This document shows, one piece after another, positions 42,024 to 55,185 of a stretch of 64,000 nt of DNA. The DNA lies in contig JAHLTZ010000060.1 in the NCBI GenBank assembly GCA_025786725.1, positions 1 to 64,000 of the forward strand, given 5' to 3'. Origin of the DNA: Syncephalis fuscata. Its lineage: Eukaryota > Zoopagomycota > Zoopagomycetes > Zoopagales > Piptocephalidaceae. The position numbers were made by a program, and so were the translations under genes. The notes below the pieces were generated by a model, which made no database searches, was not told where the DNA came from, and was given only the letters and a program-made list of their open reading frames with translations. Position 1 is the first letter of the stretch, and each line of letters begins with the position of its first letter.

Positions 42024-44306
42024 GTTTACAATAAACTTGGCAAGCAAAGTACGTGTTCCGACAAAAATAAAGCTCAAATAAAGATAGATAACAAAGGTGG
42101 CAGCGCGTCACTTTTATTTAGCTAGCTATATGCCAGCACCGGCATGCAAGGTGGCAGCTGAACCAATGACGCACGAACAACGTCGATAATGGAACATTGA
42201 TTCAAAGTGCACAAAATACCAATTGCAGTCATGATTATGCGACATTCTGCAGCGAATAGTCTATTTTAAATTTGCTAGTAAAGTGTTTTAAATACATTAA
42301 CTGTGCAATGCTTATTACAACAGTCGATGTTAATTTAAACCAACCAGTTTGTTATACATACATAACAATATTCATTTCCAATAAGCATTTCATATCATGT
42401 AAATTAATGAGCCTATTTATTACTAATGTGTAATATTGATGCATACTCAAACAATACAATCAAATGCAATATGAATGAAAAATAGAATATTTATTAATAT
42501 ACAGCTACTCTAATTATGCTGATCAAGTATAGGCTATAAGAATTGAATGTATTATTTTATTGCACTCTTGTAATAGGCAGCAGCAATTTGACAATAATAT
42601 ACAACACCGAGCCACTCTGGTAATTAAATAATAAGTAAATGTGGTATATTAAATAAAAATAGTAACGGCTTGAATGACTAAAAATACAAACGACGGCACT
42701 CCATAAAGCTGGCATTTGCTACTTGGACGATCCTCTTGTACGGCACCAGGTGTCCTTGAAACTATGTGCAGTTGTATCCATGATCTTAATCTAATAATTT
42801 CCCGTTAATATTATAATTAATAATTATAAATTGCTATGTACCTGTCGTATAATTACAACATATGTATATTAATTAATGTTCTAAATTATATAATCTAAAT
42901 GGTTATCTTATAATCTAATATTTATAATTGTTAAAAGCCCCGATGCAGCATGTAACAAACGACAGTATAGAAGCATTCAGCCCAGCACAAAGCAATTACT
43001 CCAGATATTTGAGTAGCACCTTTAATGACATAGTGGATGTCACAACATATGCCTACATCTAAATAAAGACAACACCAAATATATGAAGCTCCCACTTTGC
43101 CGTCATCGCTACATACCGCTTTACAACAGTGTTATATTAATGCACTTAACCATACATGCACACATAATACCGTAATAAAGCAGTGTACAATATGTAGCAA
43201 TCGTTAAAATAGCGCAAAGAGTTGTTTCGTATTGCACTGAATTTCCAGATGATGCTCGAATGCAATAAAAACAGCCGACACACTGAATTCACGATGTGAC
43301 TCAAATGCAGATACAAAACAATCGTTGCACTATATAGAACATCTAAGCTGCGCTCCACCCATCCTGTTTGCAGACAGTGTGATATTATGCTATAATACCA
43401 CACAATCGCATAGCTGCAATTATTACGTAGCCCACGCCAATTTTGTATGGATAGGTCCATAGTTGAGCTGAAGAAGCTATCTTGATAGTGCCAATAATAT
43501 TATGATATTGGCAACATGTAAGAGATAATCCTTCAAAGCAACCCATACGCAAGCTGCAAGCTAGCAGTGAACTGCCAACAAACAGTATGCTACACACTAC
43601 ATCGGGGCAAGTGCCTTCATCGTCCATATTCTGTGACATAGCAACAATGGCTGTATATCCATTATACTAGTCCCACACACCAGTGCACCACTAAAATAAC
43701 ACCGTAAAAGTAGCGGCCAACTACACCATTCAAGCGACCCTCCACTTGGCAGAACTTCTCACTGAGTCCTATTTAGACCACCACAGCACCCACTGCAAAC
43801 AGTTGCACTATCGCAGCAGCTAGCTTAGTGGTGTTATACCAACTGGATAGCCCTTTGAATATTTGTACTGGGCACTACTATTACAACAGTTGCTTTAGTG
43901 GCGTCCGTCAACAAGTGTGCCGTCCTTCTGTCACAGCTTGTAACAAATGAGCAGACAAACAAGCATTGCACAACACAACACAGTGTAATATCGATAGCTT
44001 TAAAGTGCGTATCTAGTACACAACTCGTCCAGCTAGCCTAATAATAATATGTGTATTCGTGTGTGCCACAAGCAGACGTTTTAGCGTGCACTACAGCATA
44101 GCTCGCTGCAATTGTAAGTTGCAAAAGCAATTCACGTATTCTTGTAGCAAAAATACATAGTGGTAGTAGTGGAATAGGAGAAGAGTGGTGAAGAAAGTGG
44201 GCAGCATAGGCGACATTCGTGTTAAGCAGTTGGTGAAACTGAGATTGCATAGTTTATATATAGCGACCAATAACAGCATGTGTAGCTACAGCAATGGATT
44301 CAGATA
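42024..44306. other. Spacer with a possible degenerate membrane-protein gene
   Basis: The region 42940-44040 is richer in GC and CA than its flanks. Two adjoining minus-strand frames (43385-43639 and 43146-43460) carry hydrophobic runs (CSILFVGSSLLACSLRMG, IGVGYVIIAAMRLCGIIA, LYSATIVLYLHLSHIVNSVCRLFLL), suggesting a decayed multi-pass protein. No full gene supported. Confidence 0.35.
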
Positions 44307-44534
44307 GTGGTATATTGCTATATTAATATCTGCAATTACTTTATTAATTTGTTAAATGTAATAGAACAGCAATTATATTTTATTCCTTATTATTTAGTAT
44401 TTTTGTTTAATAAAATATTGTTACAAAATCAGATATTTGGTATTGTATGGCGAGCTAAGCAAGCAAATGGCGAATTAATGAAAAGGACCCTGATAGGAAA
44501 AACCTTAATTAGAGTACAACGAAGTTTAAACTGA
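44307..44534 (+). pseudogene. Possible kinase P-loop fragment
   Basis: Within an AT-rich frame, QIFGIVWRAKQANGELMKRTLIGKTL resembles the G-x-F/Y-G-x-V-x-x-A start of a protein kinase followed by a stop; no further kinase motifs follow in any frame that I could find. Probably a remnant, or chance. Confidence 0.22.
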
Positions 44535-44856
44535 ACTTTGTTGAATCGTGTAATCTGATTAAGGAATGACAATATGATGAGCAACACTAATATGATAAAA
44601 CTATATAATTACAATTATACCCTGATGCCACCATATTATTATTTTGTGTGTATATATAAATAAAATTTATTTTTACAAACAAATCATTATTTTGTATTTA
44701 AAACCTACTGCTTAAAAAAGTTTTTATATTGTGATACAGTCATCATCAAATATTTGGCTCGATTGAAATTGTACTTTTGAAGCACTAATATTTTATTTTC
44801 TGTTACTACTGAAAATACAGTTGTAAGATATAATTTATTTTTTACATTGTAAAACC

Positions 44857-45006
44857 ATGATCTTGCCAATAAAAAGTATTTTAACCAATGTAATGACTGT
44901 CGTATACAGTGTACTGTTTACATTGTTGCTCTTCTTTAACCATAAAGCAGTACGTGGTGCATCTAATGCAGTTTTAAAGGTAAATGCCGCAATTATGATT
45001 AAATAA
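44857..45006 (+). CDS. Possible small secreted peptide (49 aa)
   Basis: ATG 44857: a Lys-containing start, then a long hydrophobic core (NVMTVVYSVLFTLLLFF) and NHKAVRGASNAVLK. A GTAAAT right after LK could begin a 38-nt intron ending TTATTTAG, giving the alternative tail LSNVLA-stop. Both versions are short. The leader is the only evidence; no relatives are recognised. Confidence 0.35.
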   Translation: MILPIKSILTNVMTVVYSVLFTLLLFFNHKAVRGASNAVLKVNAAIMIK

Positions 45007-45175
45007 TATTTATTTAGCTTTCAAATGTACTTGCTTAGTAGCAATTGTATATTGTTTGTTGATTATCGACGAATATAAGTTTGTAATAAAATAGTAGTAC
45101 GCAAATTTGTATTAGCGATTATAACAAAATAGTGTATTATAATTTAGCATTTGTAATATATAAAATAAGGTGTGT

Positions 45176-47050
45176 TTAAACAACCCTTTCATTTTGAAAA
45201 GAAGCATTCAGTGCCATTTTTCTTGAGAACATGCTGTTTTTCGATCCGCAGAGTTCCGTACTAACTGAAATTTTTGTATTTTGTATTCCTCGAGAATTGC
45301 CTCCACGAGTAGAGCTTTTTGAATGAGTTTGAAAAATAAATAGTATTGCTATGAAGCGTATTGTATAGGATGTATTGGAGAGAACTTTTAAAACAAGTTC
45401 GTAATACACATCACGTGTCGCCATATTAGATAGTTCCATGATGTTGGAAGCAAAGACAAGTACATAACCAAATAGACAGATGGCACATATACGAGTTACC
45501 TTGAATAGCAATGTTAATATTATTTCCAAATAGCTAAAATAAGTATACTTACCAGTGATAGCGCACGTTCTGTGCTTTTACTTAAAGCACATTTGACTTT
45601 TGCGGACCAGAAGTTAATACCTATGTTGTAAAGCGTAAGATAGAACATTGAAATGGTTATGCAGCTTACCATATAACACAAATGTAGCCATAACAATAAT
45701 TTGAAATAGTAAAGAAAAGCCTATTTGTAAATATACTATATAGATTAGAATTTCTGATTCAATAAAAAAGTGAAAAGAAAATTTTAAAACAAAAGCAACT
45801 AAATAGGCAACTATAGCTGATATGATTAAACATCTAAATAGCTTGATCAATCTACTGTTGCCAATACCAGCTAGTATGGAATTCCTGTATAGTTATATAA
45901 AGCTTGCATTAGCATATTGCCATATAGCTCGTATATACAAAAAGACCTACCAAAACCACAGTAATAGACAGAACGCTACTGTTAAAAAGGCTGTCATAAC
46001 AAACTGTAAATGCGAGTGTAGAGTTGTAGTTGGATTCACTAGTAAACTGATGCACCAAACTAGTTATATATATATTGATGGTTAGAAACTACAATTTTTA
46101 ATGATCTCTAGTGTAGTGACCTACTAATGCTGGCTATTGTCACGAATGTAAAAATTGCTGAACGAATTAATTTTGGGTACTGGCGTTCGATTAGCATTTG
46201 TCCCAAATTAATAAATCCACGTAAAAGGGTGATAATCTCTAGAATGATCATCAAGTAAATGTAGGCTTGGTATTTTTTGGAAAGAAACACATCGTTCCAT
46301 TTACCAGCCTCTATTAATTTAATAATAATGTAAGCAGCTCTTTCACCGAATTACTATTTCCAGTCTAAAAAGTACCTACCTTGCTGAACTTTAGTAAGGA
46401 CTCTTATATCTGTGCGCCTTTTTATGGCTGCCACATAATCAAAGCCTTGTATTAATGCCATATTCATGATCGGTTTGCCCTCAATTTTTTCCGAGTTGTA
46501 ATCTTTATAGAATACCACATTTTGTGTAACAGTTTTGTATCCTGGACGCATACCCAGAATATAAAGAACAGCTTTAAAAGTTGGCTGCTTATCCTTTTCT
46601 AGTTGCTTATTAAGTTCATAAGCAGCTGCGGCTACCTATAAATATAAATACATATATCCTTGTTAGCATTTTGAATTTAAATATTTAACATCATATTTTC
46701 AAGCACACATTACATACCCGAGCCACAGAATAACACTTTGCATTAAGAGCGCTATTTTCTGCAATAAACAGGACAATTCTATCTTGAGCTCCTTTTAATG
46801 GAGGGCTTCTAACGGCAGCAAGATCGGCTTTTGGATATTTCAGTCGGCAAGTGACGTTACTTTCGAATTCAGCGCCAACCAACTCGCCAGTAGTGATGTA
46901 CGGAGAGACCGATATCATAAATGGATCTTCTGTATGAATTTTATAAATTTCATTATCTATTTTAAATGTAACGAGGGCAAACACTGATAGTATATTTTGT
47001 AAAAGAAGAAAGACTAGACCAGTAGCGAGAAACGTTAGTCGCCAGACCAT
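45176..47050 (-). CDS. Multi-pass membrane protein with signal peptide and large ectodomain
   Basis: Exon 1 (46718-47050) begins with a signal peptide (VWRLTFLATGLVFLLLQNILSVFA) and an extracellular region with one N-glycan site (ESNVTCRLKYPKAD). Exon 2 continues the ectodomain (AAAAYELNKQLEKDK...KPIMNMALIQGFDYVAAI), faintly like a protease-associated domain. Later exons give membrane segments: AYIYLMIILEIITLLRGF, IFTFVTIASIS, FVMTAFLTVAFCLLLWF, LIISAIVAYLVAFVLKF, IYIVYLQIGFSLLFQIIVMATFVL, ICAICLFGYVLVFASNI, and TSYTIRFIAILFIF. The tail is Ser/Arg-rich (SKSSTRGGNSRG). Seven passes after a folded ectodomain suggest a receptor-like protein, unrelated by eye to the 7TM pair at 29-33 kb. Family not recognised. 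Confidence 0.7.
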
Positions 47051-47939
47051 GATGAATATGGAGTAGGAAAATAGTGTAGATAAGATGGAAACAAAAAAGA
47101 TAAAAAGTAGCCAATAATTATTTATGAAAATGGCTTGCTAGAACCAATGTCCTTAGTTAAATAGTCTGTGCCTTAGCCAAAAATGCTAATGTTATTAAAA
47201 AGTGCTGTTTTTACTTATGGTTACCCTGGGACTGGACAGGCCCATTGTACTTCAAAACCGGTTGGTTTTGATTAACCTCCAATCAAGTAGAGATTTCAGG
47301 CACAAGCTTGAATTTAGCACATGTCTACAAAATACATATGCAGCTTTATTTCTGTATAGAACGAAAGCTAATCTTTAAAATTATTGCTATTTTATTTAAA
47401 TAACGATATTACATAGTAGTTTCAACTCTAAAATACGGTTTAGTATCGACATGACTTTGCTAGTTAATCCAAAACATTTGTTGATCGTATAAACATAGTA
47501 CAGCTATATTTTGGTGTAGCCTTGTGTATTAAAATAGTGGCGAGCAGAGGCGAGAAAGTAAAAACCAATAAGATAAATACAGTAATCTATGTTTAAAATG
47601 CTAGAGGCATAATTTAAATAACCAAGCTATCAATTTAACAATAGCCTAATCCAAGGCCTTACTGCTTAAACATTTATCCACGCACTAGTGGTAAATCTAC
47701 ATGGCTGCTCTTCCTAAATATTGTACCTTAACACTATACATATCAAATCTTACGATACACTATAATAGGAATTAGTTAAAGGAATCATATACGCGTATAG
47801 CACTATAGTGACTCACAATGCTGCATATCATTTCCAATAATCGCAGCTTTATTCAGTATATATCAATATATCTATGCATAATAAACAACAAAGGATAAAT
47901 ATAAAGTGGCACTTTTCACCTTCGCTTCCCCTCTCTCTT
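47051..47939. other. Spacer
   Basis: Promoter side of the membrane protein. Contains a perfect 8-bp inverted repeat, TCAAAACC (47252-47259) and GGTTTTGA (47264-47271), around GGTT. Nothing else supported. Confidence 0.4.
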
Positions 47940-50900
47940 TTACAATGTAAGCTGTTCGACTGGTGGCAATTTATGCAACGATGTAATGTGATTAATCATC
48001 GGGGACTGGTGGGGTGTTGCCACAGCCGCTTGTTGCTGAAATCCTTTTGTTTTATCGATGGTGGTCGCCATACATTGAGGACATCGCATTTGTTTATTCA
48101 GTTGAATGCCAAGCATGGCATCGGCTTTCCGGCTTACACTGCCATCGGGCATTGATAGTTGCTGATCCGCTAAAAACAAGTCACCATCAAATAGGCAGAA
48201 CTCGTGGAAAGCATGTCCACAAAAGAACAGTACATTGACCACCGATGCTAGGGGAATAGTCAGTTTAAAAAAGCAAAAAAATGTCTAAATGTTTCCACTT
48301 ACTGTCAAATAAAAGAGGCCCTTCACACAAATGACATATCATATTCTCCGCTATATCATCGATTAACAAACAATTAGTGATCACGTGTATTGTAGTGTGT
48401 CGAGTAACTTACGTGAGCAGCTATAGCCGCGTCGTTGTGCCGATAATTGCTGATAGCCCAAATCAGAAATATGCGCGGTCAATATTTTATTACAGTCATT
48501 TTGCAACGACAACTAAATGTAATCCGCAAATTATCGGTTTGAATAAGTATTATTGTGTTTTTAGCCAAACCTATCTTTTACCTACCTGTAATGCATAGTC
48601 TTGTAGTATTTTTGATATACCTTGTTTTAAACCAGGTATTTCGAGTTGTTTAGGTATCAATTCAACCAATCTTACTGGATCTACATGGGATCCCACTCCC
48701 TCAAGCAAGCTCTTAATAAATACTATACAAATATAAATGATCAGTTACTATTATTATCATTATTATATTACTATTAAATAAAATCTTACCTGGCTTATCC
48801 TTTGAATATGTCAATAAATTATCCCATAATTGGGCATCATTTTGTTCTTTGGCAAATTCAACTGCCTAATTGTTGTTAATCAATGTCATTCTACTAATAA
48901 CTAATGATATAGTTACTATTGCTATTTACCTGATGTACATCATCGAGTCGTTCAATAATCAGCCATAAGGCCTTGTGGCTATTACCCATACGTCCTAGTA
49001 AATAAACCATTTCTGGTATAAAATCTCGTTCGTAACAAATGTTATAGGCCTAGATGTTTATAAGTCATATGCTACATAGCCTATTATTAGTATCTTGCTT
49101 ACCTCTTCCAGTGAATAAGTATTACATGTTCGCATAAATGCTAGTAGTTTATGTGGTGCATACTCGGCATATAATTCAATCTATATTAACTGGTTAATAT
49201 ACTACAATTACTATTTATTACACTACCTGTAAATTATGATATTCATAGCCAATACTTGGATCATATTCAAATAGGGCATCTAGATAGATGAAGAGTAGCT
49301 TGCGATCCTTGGCTAATTGCTCCACGACTCGTCCCACCTATAAATCATATTAATCATCAATATATGTATATATAGCCTTGTTTCAAATCTATGCCTTACT
49401 GGTATAGCATCGGTATTAGTGACTAGCAACTTAACAGATGCATTAAATGTTGCCGATTCCAATAATGCCGAATCATCTGATGTCGATGTCGTCTGCTGTT
49501 GTTGACTGAATTGCATAAGTAACAGTACTTTATCTTGTACTTCTGCAAACAAATTATGATTACGAATTAATTCAATAGTATCCGGTCGATGAAGTCGTAA
49601 ATAATACTCAAGGGCCTTTTCCGGTCGATGTTCTGTTACATATCTATAGTACAAGAGGTAAATAAAACTATCAATATACACACCACCTAACTTACAATAG
49701 AGCAAGACACTCCATCAATGCCACATCATCTGGTGTTGATTGAATAACATCTTCAATAGCCACTACCACACTATGTATATCATATAATTGACTTGGCCAT
49801 TGTTGTAGTGTCATCCATAGTTGCTAATCAGCGTTAATATCTACCATCAATAACAATAACATCGTCTATCACTCACTTCATGATCAACATTTAGAAAGTG
49901 TACCAAGGCCATTTCATACACTGTATTACTTAGTTGTGTATCTTTAGTTGGTAGATACGGAATAATAATCTGATAACACATATTAATAACTGTATAGTAA
50001 TCACTCGTTAACACTTACCTTCAATTGTCCCACTGAAGCAAAAGCAAACACCCATTGTTCCCAGAGCAGTGTATTATTTCTCATTATAGTGGGACACCAT
50101 TTAGCCGCAGTCGTATAAGCCTCTGTACATACTAATTAATAACTAGTAGATACAACCTATGAATACGCTCATTACCTTGTTCAAATAGTGTTTCTAAATA
50201 CGCTTGACCAATAGTTCTACTGAATGTTCCGGTGACAATCCCGTCATGCCTTCTTGTTCCTCGGTTGATTGGGCACAAGTAAGGGCATCGGCATAGCGTT
50301 CACGGGCCAGTAACCAGGCTATATGGTCATCCGCGGTACGTGCTTCAGCCACAATCAAATCTTTCGGACCAAGTACATAGAACAGATCACCGGTAGTTGC
50401 ACAAGCTGTAATGATAACATGTTAGTATGGCAGTTAACTAATTCGATCAGTTATCTATCACCTAAACTGTAATCATTCGGCTGATAGAACTCGTAGCCTG
50501 TAATGGCCAAAGCATCAGCCGATATTTCCTCATTATCCGCATCTAATATTCTTAATTCGGGCAACGATCCCGTCTATACAAATCATCGTTTTATATTAAT
50601 ATGCTGCTATGTACTATTCTTTATTAATAACCTACTTTACGCTTTTGTCGTTCTAAATCAAGTGTCTCTTCATCAGTGTCCAATTGGTCAAATGTATAGG
50701 CAAGCACAAGAATCATATCACCATAGGGAACAATACCCGATACAATATAATCTGTCGATATACTAAAATATAGCAATTAGCATTACTATAGTATACAATA
50801 TATAATATAATATACTATAATATATACAATATACTTACACGGAAATAATTTCTACATAAAGTAATGACTGATCAGATTGTGTAGGAGATCGTGTAGACCG

Positions 50901-52254
50901 TGATTTAACCATAGCCATCTTAATACAATTGGCCCATCCAATGTATAATAAAGAGTCATTTTTCCACCGTAAATGACACTGATAAAGATCAGCCCGTGGA
51001 CTGTCTAAAGGACGATCAATAAAAGTAATTCTACGACCTGTGGTCACATCATGCATTTTAACACCCTAAATAACAAATATGAATTAGTTAGTTAATTAAC
51101 TAATTAATTAAATATACTATTGATATTACCATATCATCAGCCCAAGCAATAAGATGTGTACGCCAGGTAATAGCACCGATGGGACCAGCATTTGAATGTA
51201 ATGTAGTATTTTTACCACTAAACCAACCTAGAATAAACACATATATACATATATTATGATTAATACAACTAATAGCTGGTGTATTAGTGTAGACGTACCC
51301 TTTTCATATAATACAAGCTGTTCAGCTAGACCACCTGATACAATACGCCGTGCTGTACTTCTGGCGTAGTTCGGTTCAATAGCAACACATTTAAGTGGAC
51401 GCATGTAATTAAGAATAATAGGCGGTTGTTCGGCATAAAGGCTCTGTACAATAACATGTCCATCATCCGAGGCACTGGCTACATACTCGCCAGCCTGATC
51501 AATCGATAATGATTGAACAGTGGCTGCATGGGCACGGTATTTCTTCACTTCATTACCCGTAAAATCCATAATATGCACCATACCCCAATGTGTGCCAATA
51601 ATCTAATTATATACCTTTTGTTAATGTTGTTATAATATTATTTGTATAAATAGATTACCATAAATTTATCTGATACTAAAATGATACTGGCAGCATCTTT
51701 TTTAAATATTTCAACTACATTAGTTGCAGTTACTCGTTGATACTTTAAATGTGGTTCCTCCTCTCTCCTCTTCTTCTTCTTCTTCTTCTTCTTCGTCATC
51801 CTCTTCTTCTGTTTCTTCACTTTCTTCTTCCTTTGAATGTACAGAAGTGGCTGTTGATGCTGGCAAGGTCACATTTATTGAGTGAGGTGAAGCATGTAAG
51901 TGACCGTCTAATAAGAGTTGTGGATTAGACGATGTCATATCTTGCTTCTTGTCTTGTAGTTCTTTAGCTTCTACTTTTTCTACTTCTTCTGTTTCCTTTG
52001 TTTCTTCTTTTACTGATTCGTTTACAGTTACTTTTTCTTTTCTTCTTCTTCATTCTTTAGTGGTTCTACAGTCTAATAAAACGTCAGGTTTACTCATCTT
52101 GTATTAGTATATTTATTACCGTATCAGCTACAATACTGTCTACTGTCTCGATTGGTGACGACGTAGTTTCTGCATCATCGCCAAGTGGCACTGTTGCCAC
52201 ACTTGATGGGTCAGCATCAGCTGTTGTTATTTCCTTGTCATCAACACTTGACAT
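47940..52254 (-). CDS. VPS41: VPS41, HOPS tethering-complex subunit
   Basis: Large many-exon gene from ATG 52254 to TAA 47940-47942. An acidic, low-complexity N-terminus (long Glu run) leads into the WD40 beta-propeller: PHLKYQRVTATNVVEIFKKD, GTHWGMVHIMDFTGNEVKKY, HAATVQSLSIDQAGEYVASASDDG, RPLKCVAIEPNYARSTARRIVSGGLAEQLVLYEKG, RITFIDRPLDSPRADLYQCHLRW, LYIGWANCIKMAMV, all typical of VPS41. Clathrin-repeat helices follow (EHRPEKALEYYLRLHRPDTIELIRNHNLF), and a C-terminal zinc/RING-like part (VLFFCGHAFHEFCLF...RCPQC). HOPS tethers late endosomes/vacuoles for fusion. The frame shifts at the plus-strand T5 run 52032-52036 and again in the (GAA)n tract near 51780, each consistent with a lost base. 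Confidence 0.9.
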
Positions 52255-52500
52255 GGCAGACTTGAATAAAAGCAATAGTAACTGTAGTAACTATAGGGTG
52301 CAGTAGTGAAGTAGTATAATAACAGTAATAAATGATATAAACACACAAATACACAGACGCACACTATAATTACGCTTTCTATTCTATTATTGATACACAC
52401 AAAACATCTCACGTCACTTGTCACGTGATGTAACTGACTATTTATTATAAGTTATATCAATGCTGTTTATTTACTGCTTGTCATATGTTGACAGTGCTAG

Positions 52501-55185
52501 TTACTCGGTTGCTTTACCGGCATCTTCCTTTAGGCCTACAGTGCGGTTAATAACAACACCGTCGAGTTCAGGTAGTCCTTGTTCGTCGACACGCAGTTTT
52601 GTATGTTTATCAAGACAGAAGAATCCAATACGTACAAATTGGAAGCGACAAGTTTCAAAGCAAAGCGACTGGTCCTTCTTATCTGCATTAAGCTTTTGCT
52701 GTTCGCTATACCAATCGTGTACTAAGTTGCGGAAGCCAGTTTCAAGTAATGCGCCCTCAACATTCTCCAAACTATTTGTATTAATATCGGACATCCAACC
52801 TTCTGGTACAAGTGTTTTGTCCATCGGATTGCTATGCTTAAATAGATTGCCATACATATGAATTGTATGTGCTTTAACAGGTGAGCGATGCGCATCTGAT
52901 TTGGCCACCCATTGAATGAATGCCTTTGGCTTCTTTGTCGTCTCAGGTTCAAGAATGCATTCATTTCAATAATGGCACCGGTCGTTGGATCTTTACGTAT
53001 ACCAGTGCATGTAATGATGGCATTGGCATGCAATAGACCGACGCTCTTACCAGGTGCCAGACGGTAATAGCCAGGTGTGTCTTGCTCCTTAAAGTCATCG
53101 GCATCAATCCATAAATGCTTGGTGAAGGGACTATATGTTCGCCAGCTTCTGGTTTGCGTGGAATATTCGGTACGGTAACTTCTCTGCAGTAGTCATCAGC
53201 CAGGTTAGTGATTACAATACGCAGCGGCTTTAACACGGCCATAATGCGACGGGCCCGTTCGTTCAACAATGAACGGATGTGAAAGTCGAGCTTACTAACT
53301 TCAATGGTTGTATTGGCTGTAGTAACACCAACTTCACGTACAAATGCATTGACTGCCTCGGGTGGTACACCGCGACGACGAATAGCAGGTAGCGTGTAGA
53401 GACGTGGATCATCCCATCCATCCACAATACCCGTCTCAACTAGCTTGCGCAATTTACGCTTTGACAACACGGTATTTGTAACGTCAAGACGGCCAGACTC
53501 CCACTGGACTGGTTTATACACTTCAAGTGCATCGCACAGCCAGTAGTAGGATTCACGCGACTGACGGAACTCAAGTGTGCACAACGAGTGTGTAATGTTC
53601 TCGAATGAGTCAACAAGACAGTGCGTATAGTCATAGGTTGGATATATGCGCCATGTACTGCCGGTACGATGATGTGGCGTGTCAAGAATACGATAGGCAA
53701 TAAGGTCCCAAAACTGTGGATTACCATCCTCAAGATTCATCTTCATACGAAGTATAGCCTCACCACTGGCGTAGTAGCCGTCGTGCATCTTTGTAAACTC
53801 GGTTAGCGACTCTTCAATTGGTCGGTTACGATGGATACATTCAGTTCGTGGTCCTTTAGCATCACCGCCACGGTGTTCGTGGATCTGCTCGGCTGTGCAG
53901 TGGCATATATAGGCTTTGCCACGCTTAATAAGATCGATGGCTAGATTGTAGAGCCGGTCAAAGTAATCCGACGAATAGGTGATTTTATACGGCGCAAAAC
54001 CAAGCCATTCGACTGCTTCACGAATCTTAATAAAATATTCTTCTTCCTCAGCTTCAGGATTTGTATCATCGTAACGTAAATAGCAAATGCCGTCGTAAGC
54101 TTTGGCATAACCAAAATTGATATTGATCGCTTTAGCGTGACCAATATGCAAATAACCATTAGGCTCAGGTGGGAATCGAGTAACAACTCGACTGCCAGTG
54201 GCCTTCAAGTGCTCTTCCATAATGGAAGGATGTAGCTGCTTGTTACCGCCTGGCTTGTGTAGACGTGAAAGTTCGCCCTCATAAAAGAGTGCATTAGAAG
54301 TGGCGGCCGTTAATGTATCGACTGGTCCTGGCTCTGAAGAAGCATCGACAACCTTAGTAATAGTTGTAGGTGCTACTGCGGCAGTCTTTGGCTTCTTTTC
54401 CTAATAAATGATTAATAAATGGTTAATAAATGATTAGTAAATATGCTGATTATAGTTTATAATGGTGTAAAAATACGTACTTTTTTCTTTGGTGCATCCC
54501 GTTCATCCTTTGGCCCAAGTAATACCTCAAATTGTGCTTCAAGCTCTGTTTTAACTAAAGCAGCACTGGCCCAACGTAGTGCTTCAAACTTCTTTACTTT
54601 GCTTAGTGTTGGACCAAGACTACGATAGCGGTCCTCTTGGATGCTGGTCGTATTCTCGGCAATATACGCAGCAATGATTGACTTGACTTCATCTTCACTT
54701 ACAACAACACCTATTAAGATACACATATAAACATACGACTCTATTAGCCAAATAGCATTATTGTCGCTACAAATACTTACCAACACCTGCGGCAAGTTCA
54801 TAATCGGCACGAACAATTTCTTTATGATCGTCAGCGTATTTAATGGCAGCTAGATAAATAATAATTAATCAACCAATTAATACAGCAATAAAAACTATTA
54901 CTTTTACTTACCTGCTACTTGGTCGGTAGTTAGCAATTGCTTTGCAGCAATTTCTTTTGCCAAAAAGTCGAGATGTGCTGTTGCATCGCCTGAAGCTGTC
55001 GAAGCTAGCGTGTAAAGCAATGTACCAACAGCACGATCACACTCGATGGTTGAGTCGGCGGTGAAGCCGGCCACATGGATAACGTGCTCAAGCTGCGGGG
55101 CAAGCTTCTTGTTTTTGGCCGTTTCTTTGGCCTTCTGCTCCGTCAGACCAATCTTTTGGAACAGAGCAATAGTGTCGTCCGTCAT
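52501..55185 (-). CDS. GLN4: Glutaminyl-tRNA synthetase, two frame breaks
   Basis: Cytosolic class I synthetase charging tRNA-Gln. The start ATG 55185 opens the eukaryote-specific N-terminal domain (TDDTIALFQKIGLTEQKAKETAKNKKL), carried on three exons, then the catalytic core in the exon containing 52961-54220: RFPPEPNGYLHIGHAKAI (HIGH), YLRYDDTNPEAEEEEYF, YICHCTAEQI, YPTYDYTHCLVDSFENITHSLCTLEF, VLSKRKL (KMSKS equivalent), WDDPRLYTLPAIRRRGVPPEA. The core breaks at about 53125 (PRKPEAGEHIVP; one extra T restores FTKHLWIDADDF) and at about 52950 (before LEPETTKKPKAFIQWV). The anticodon-binding end reads on to GKATE-stop at 52501. Both breaks are 1-nt shortfalls. Confidence 0.95.

Noticed and set aside
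51720-51938. Separate poly-Glu protein
   Set aside because: It is the acidic N-terminal exon of VPS41 with a local frame slip.
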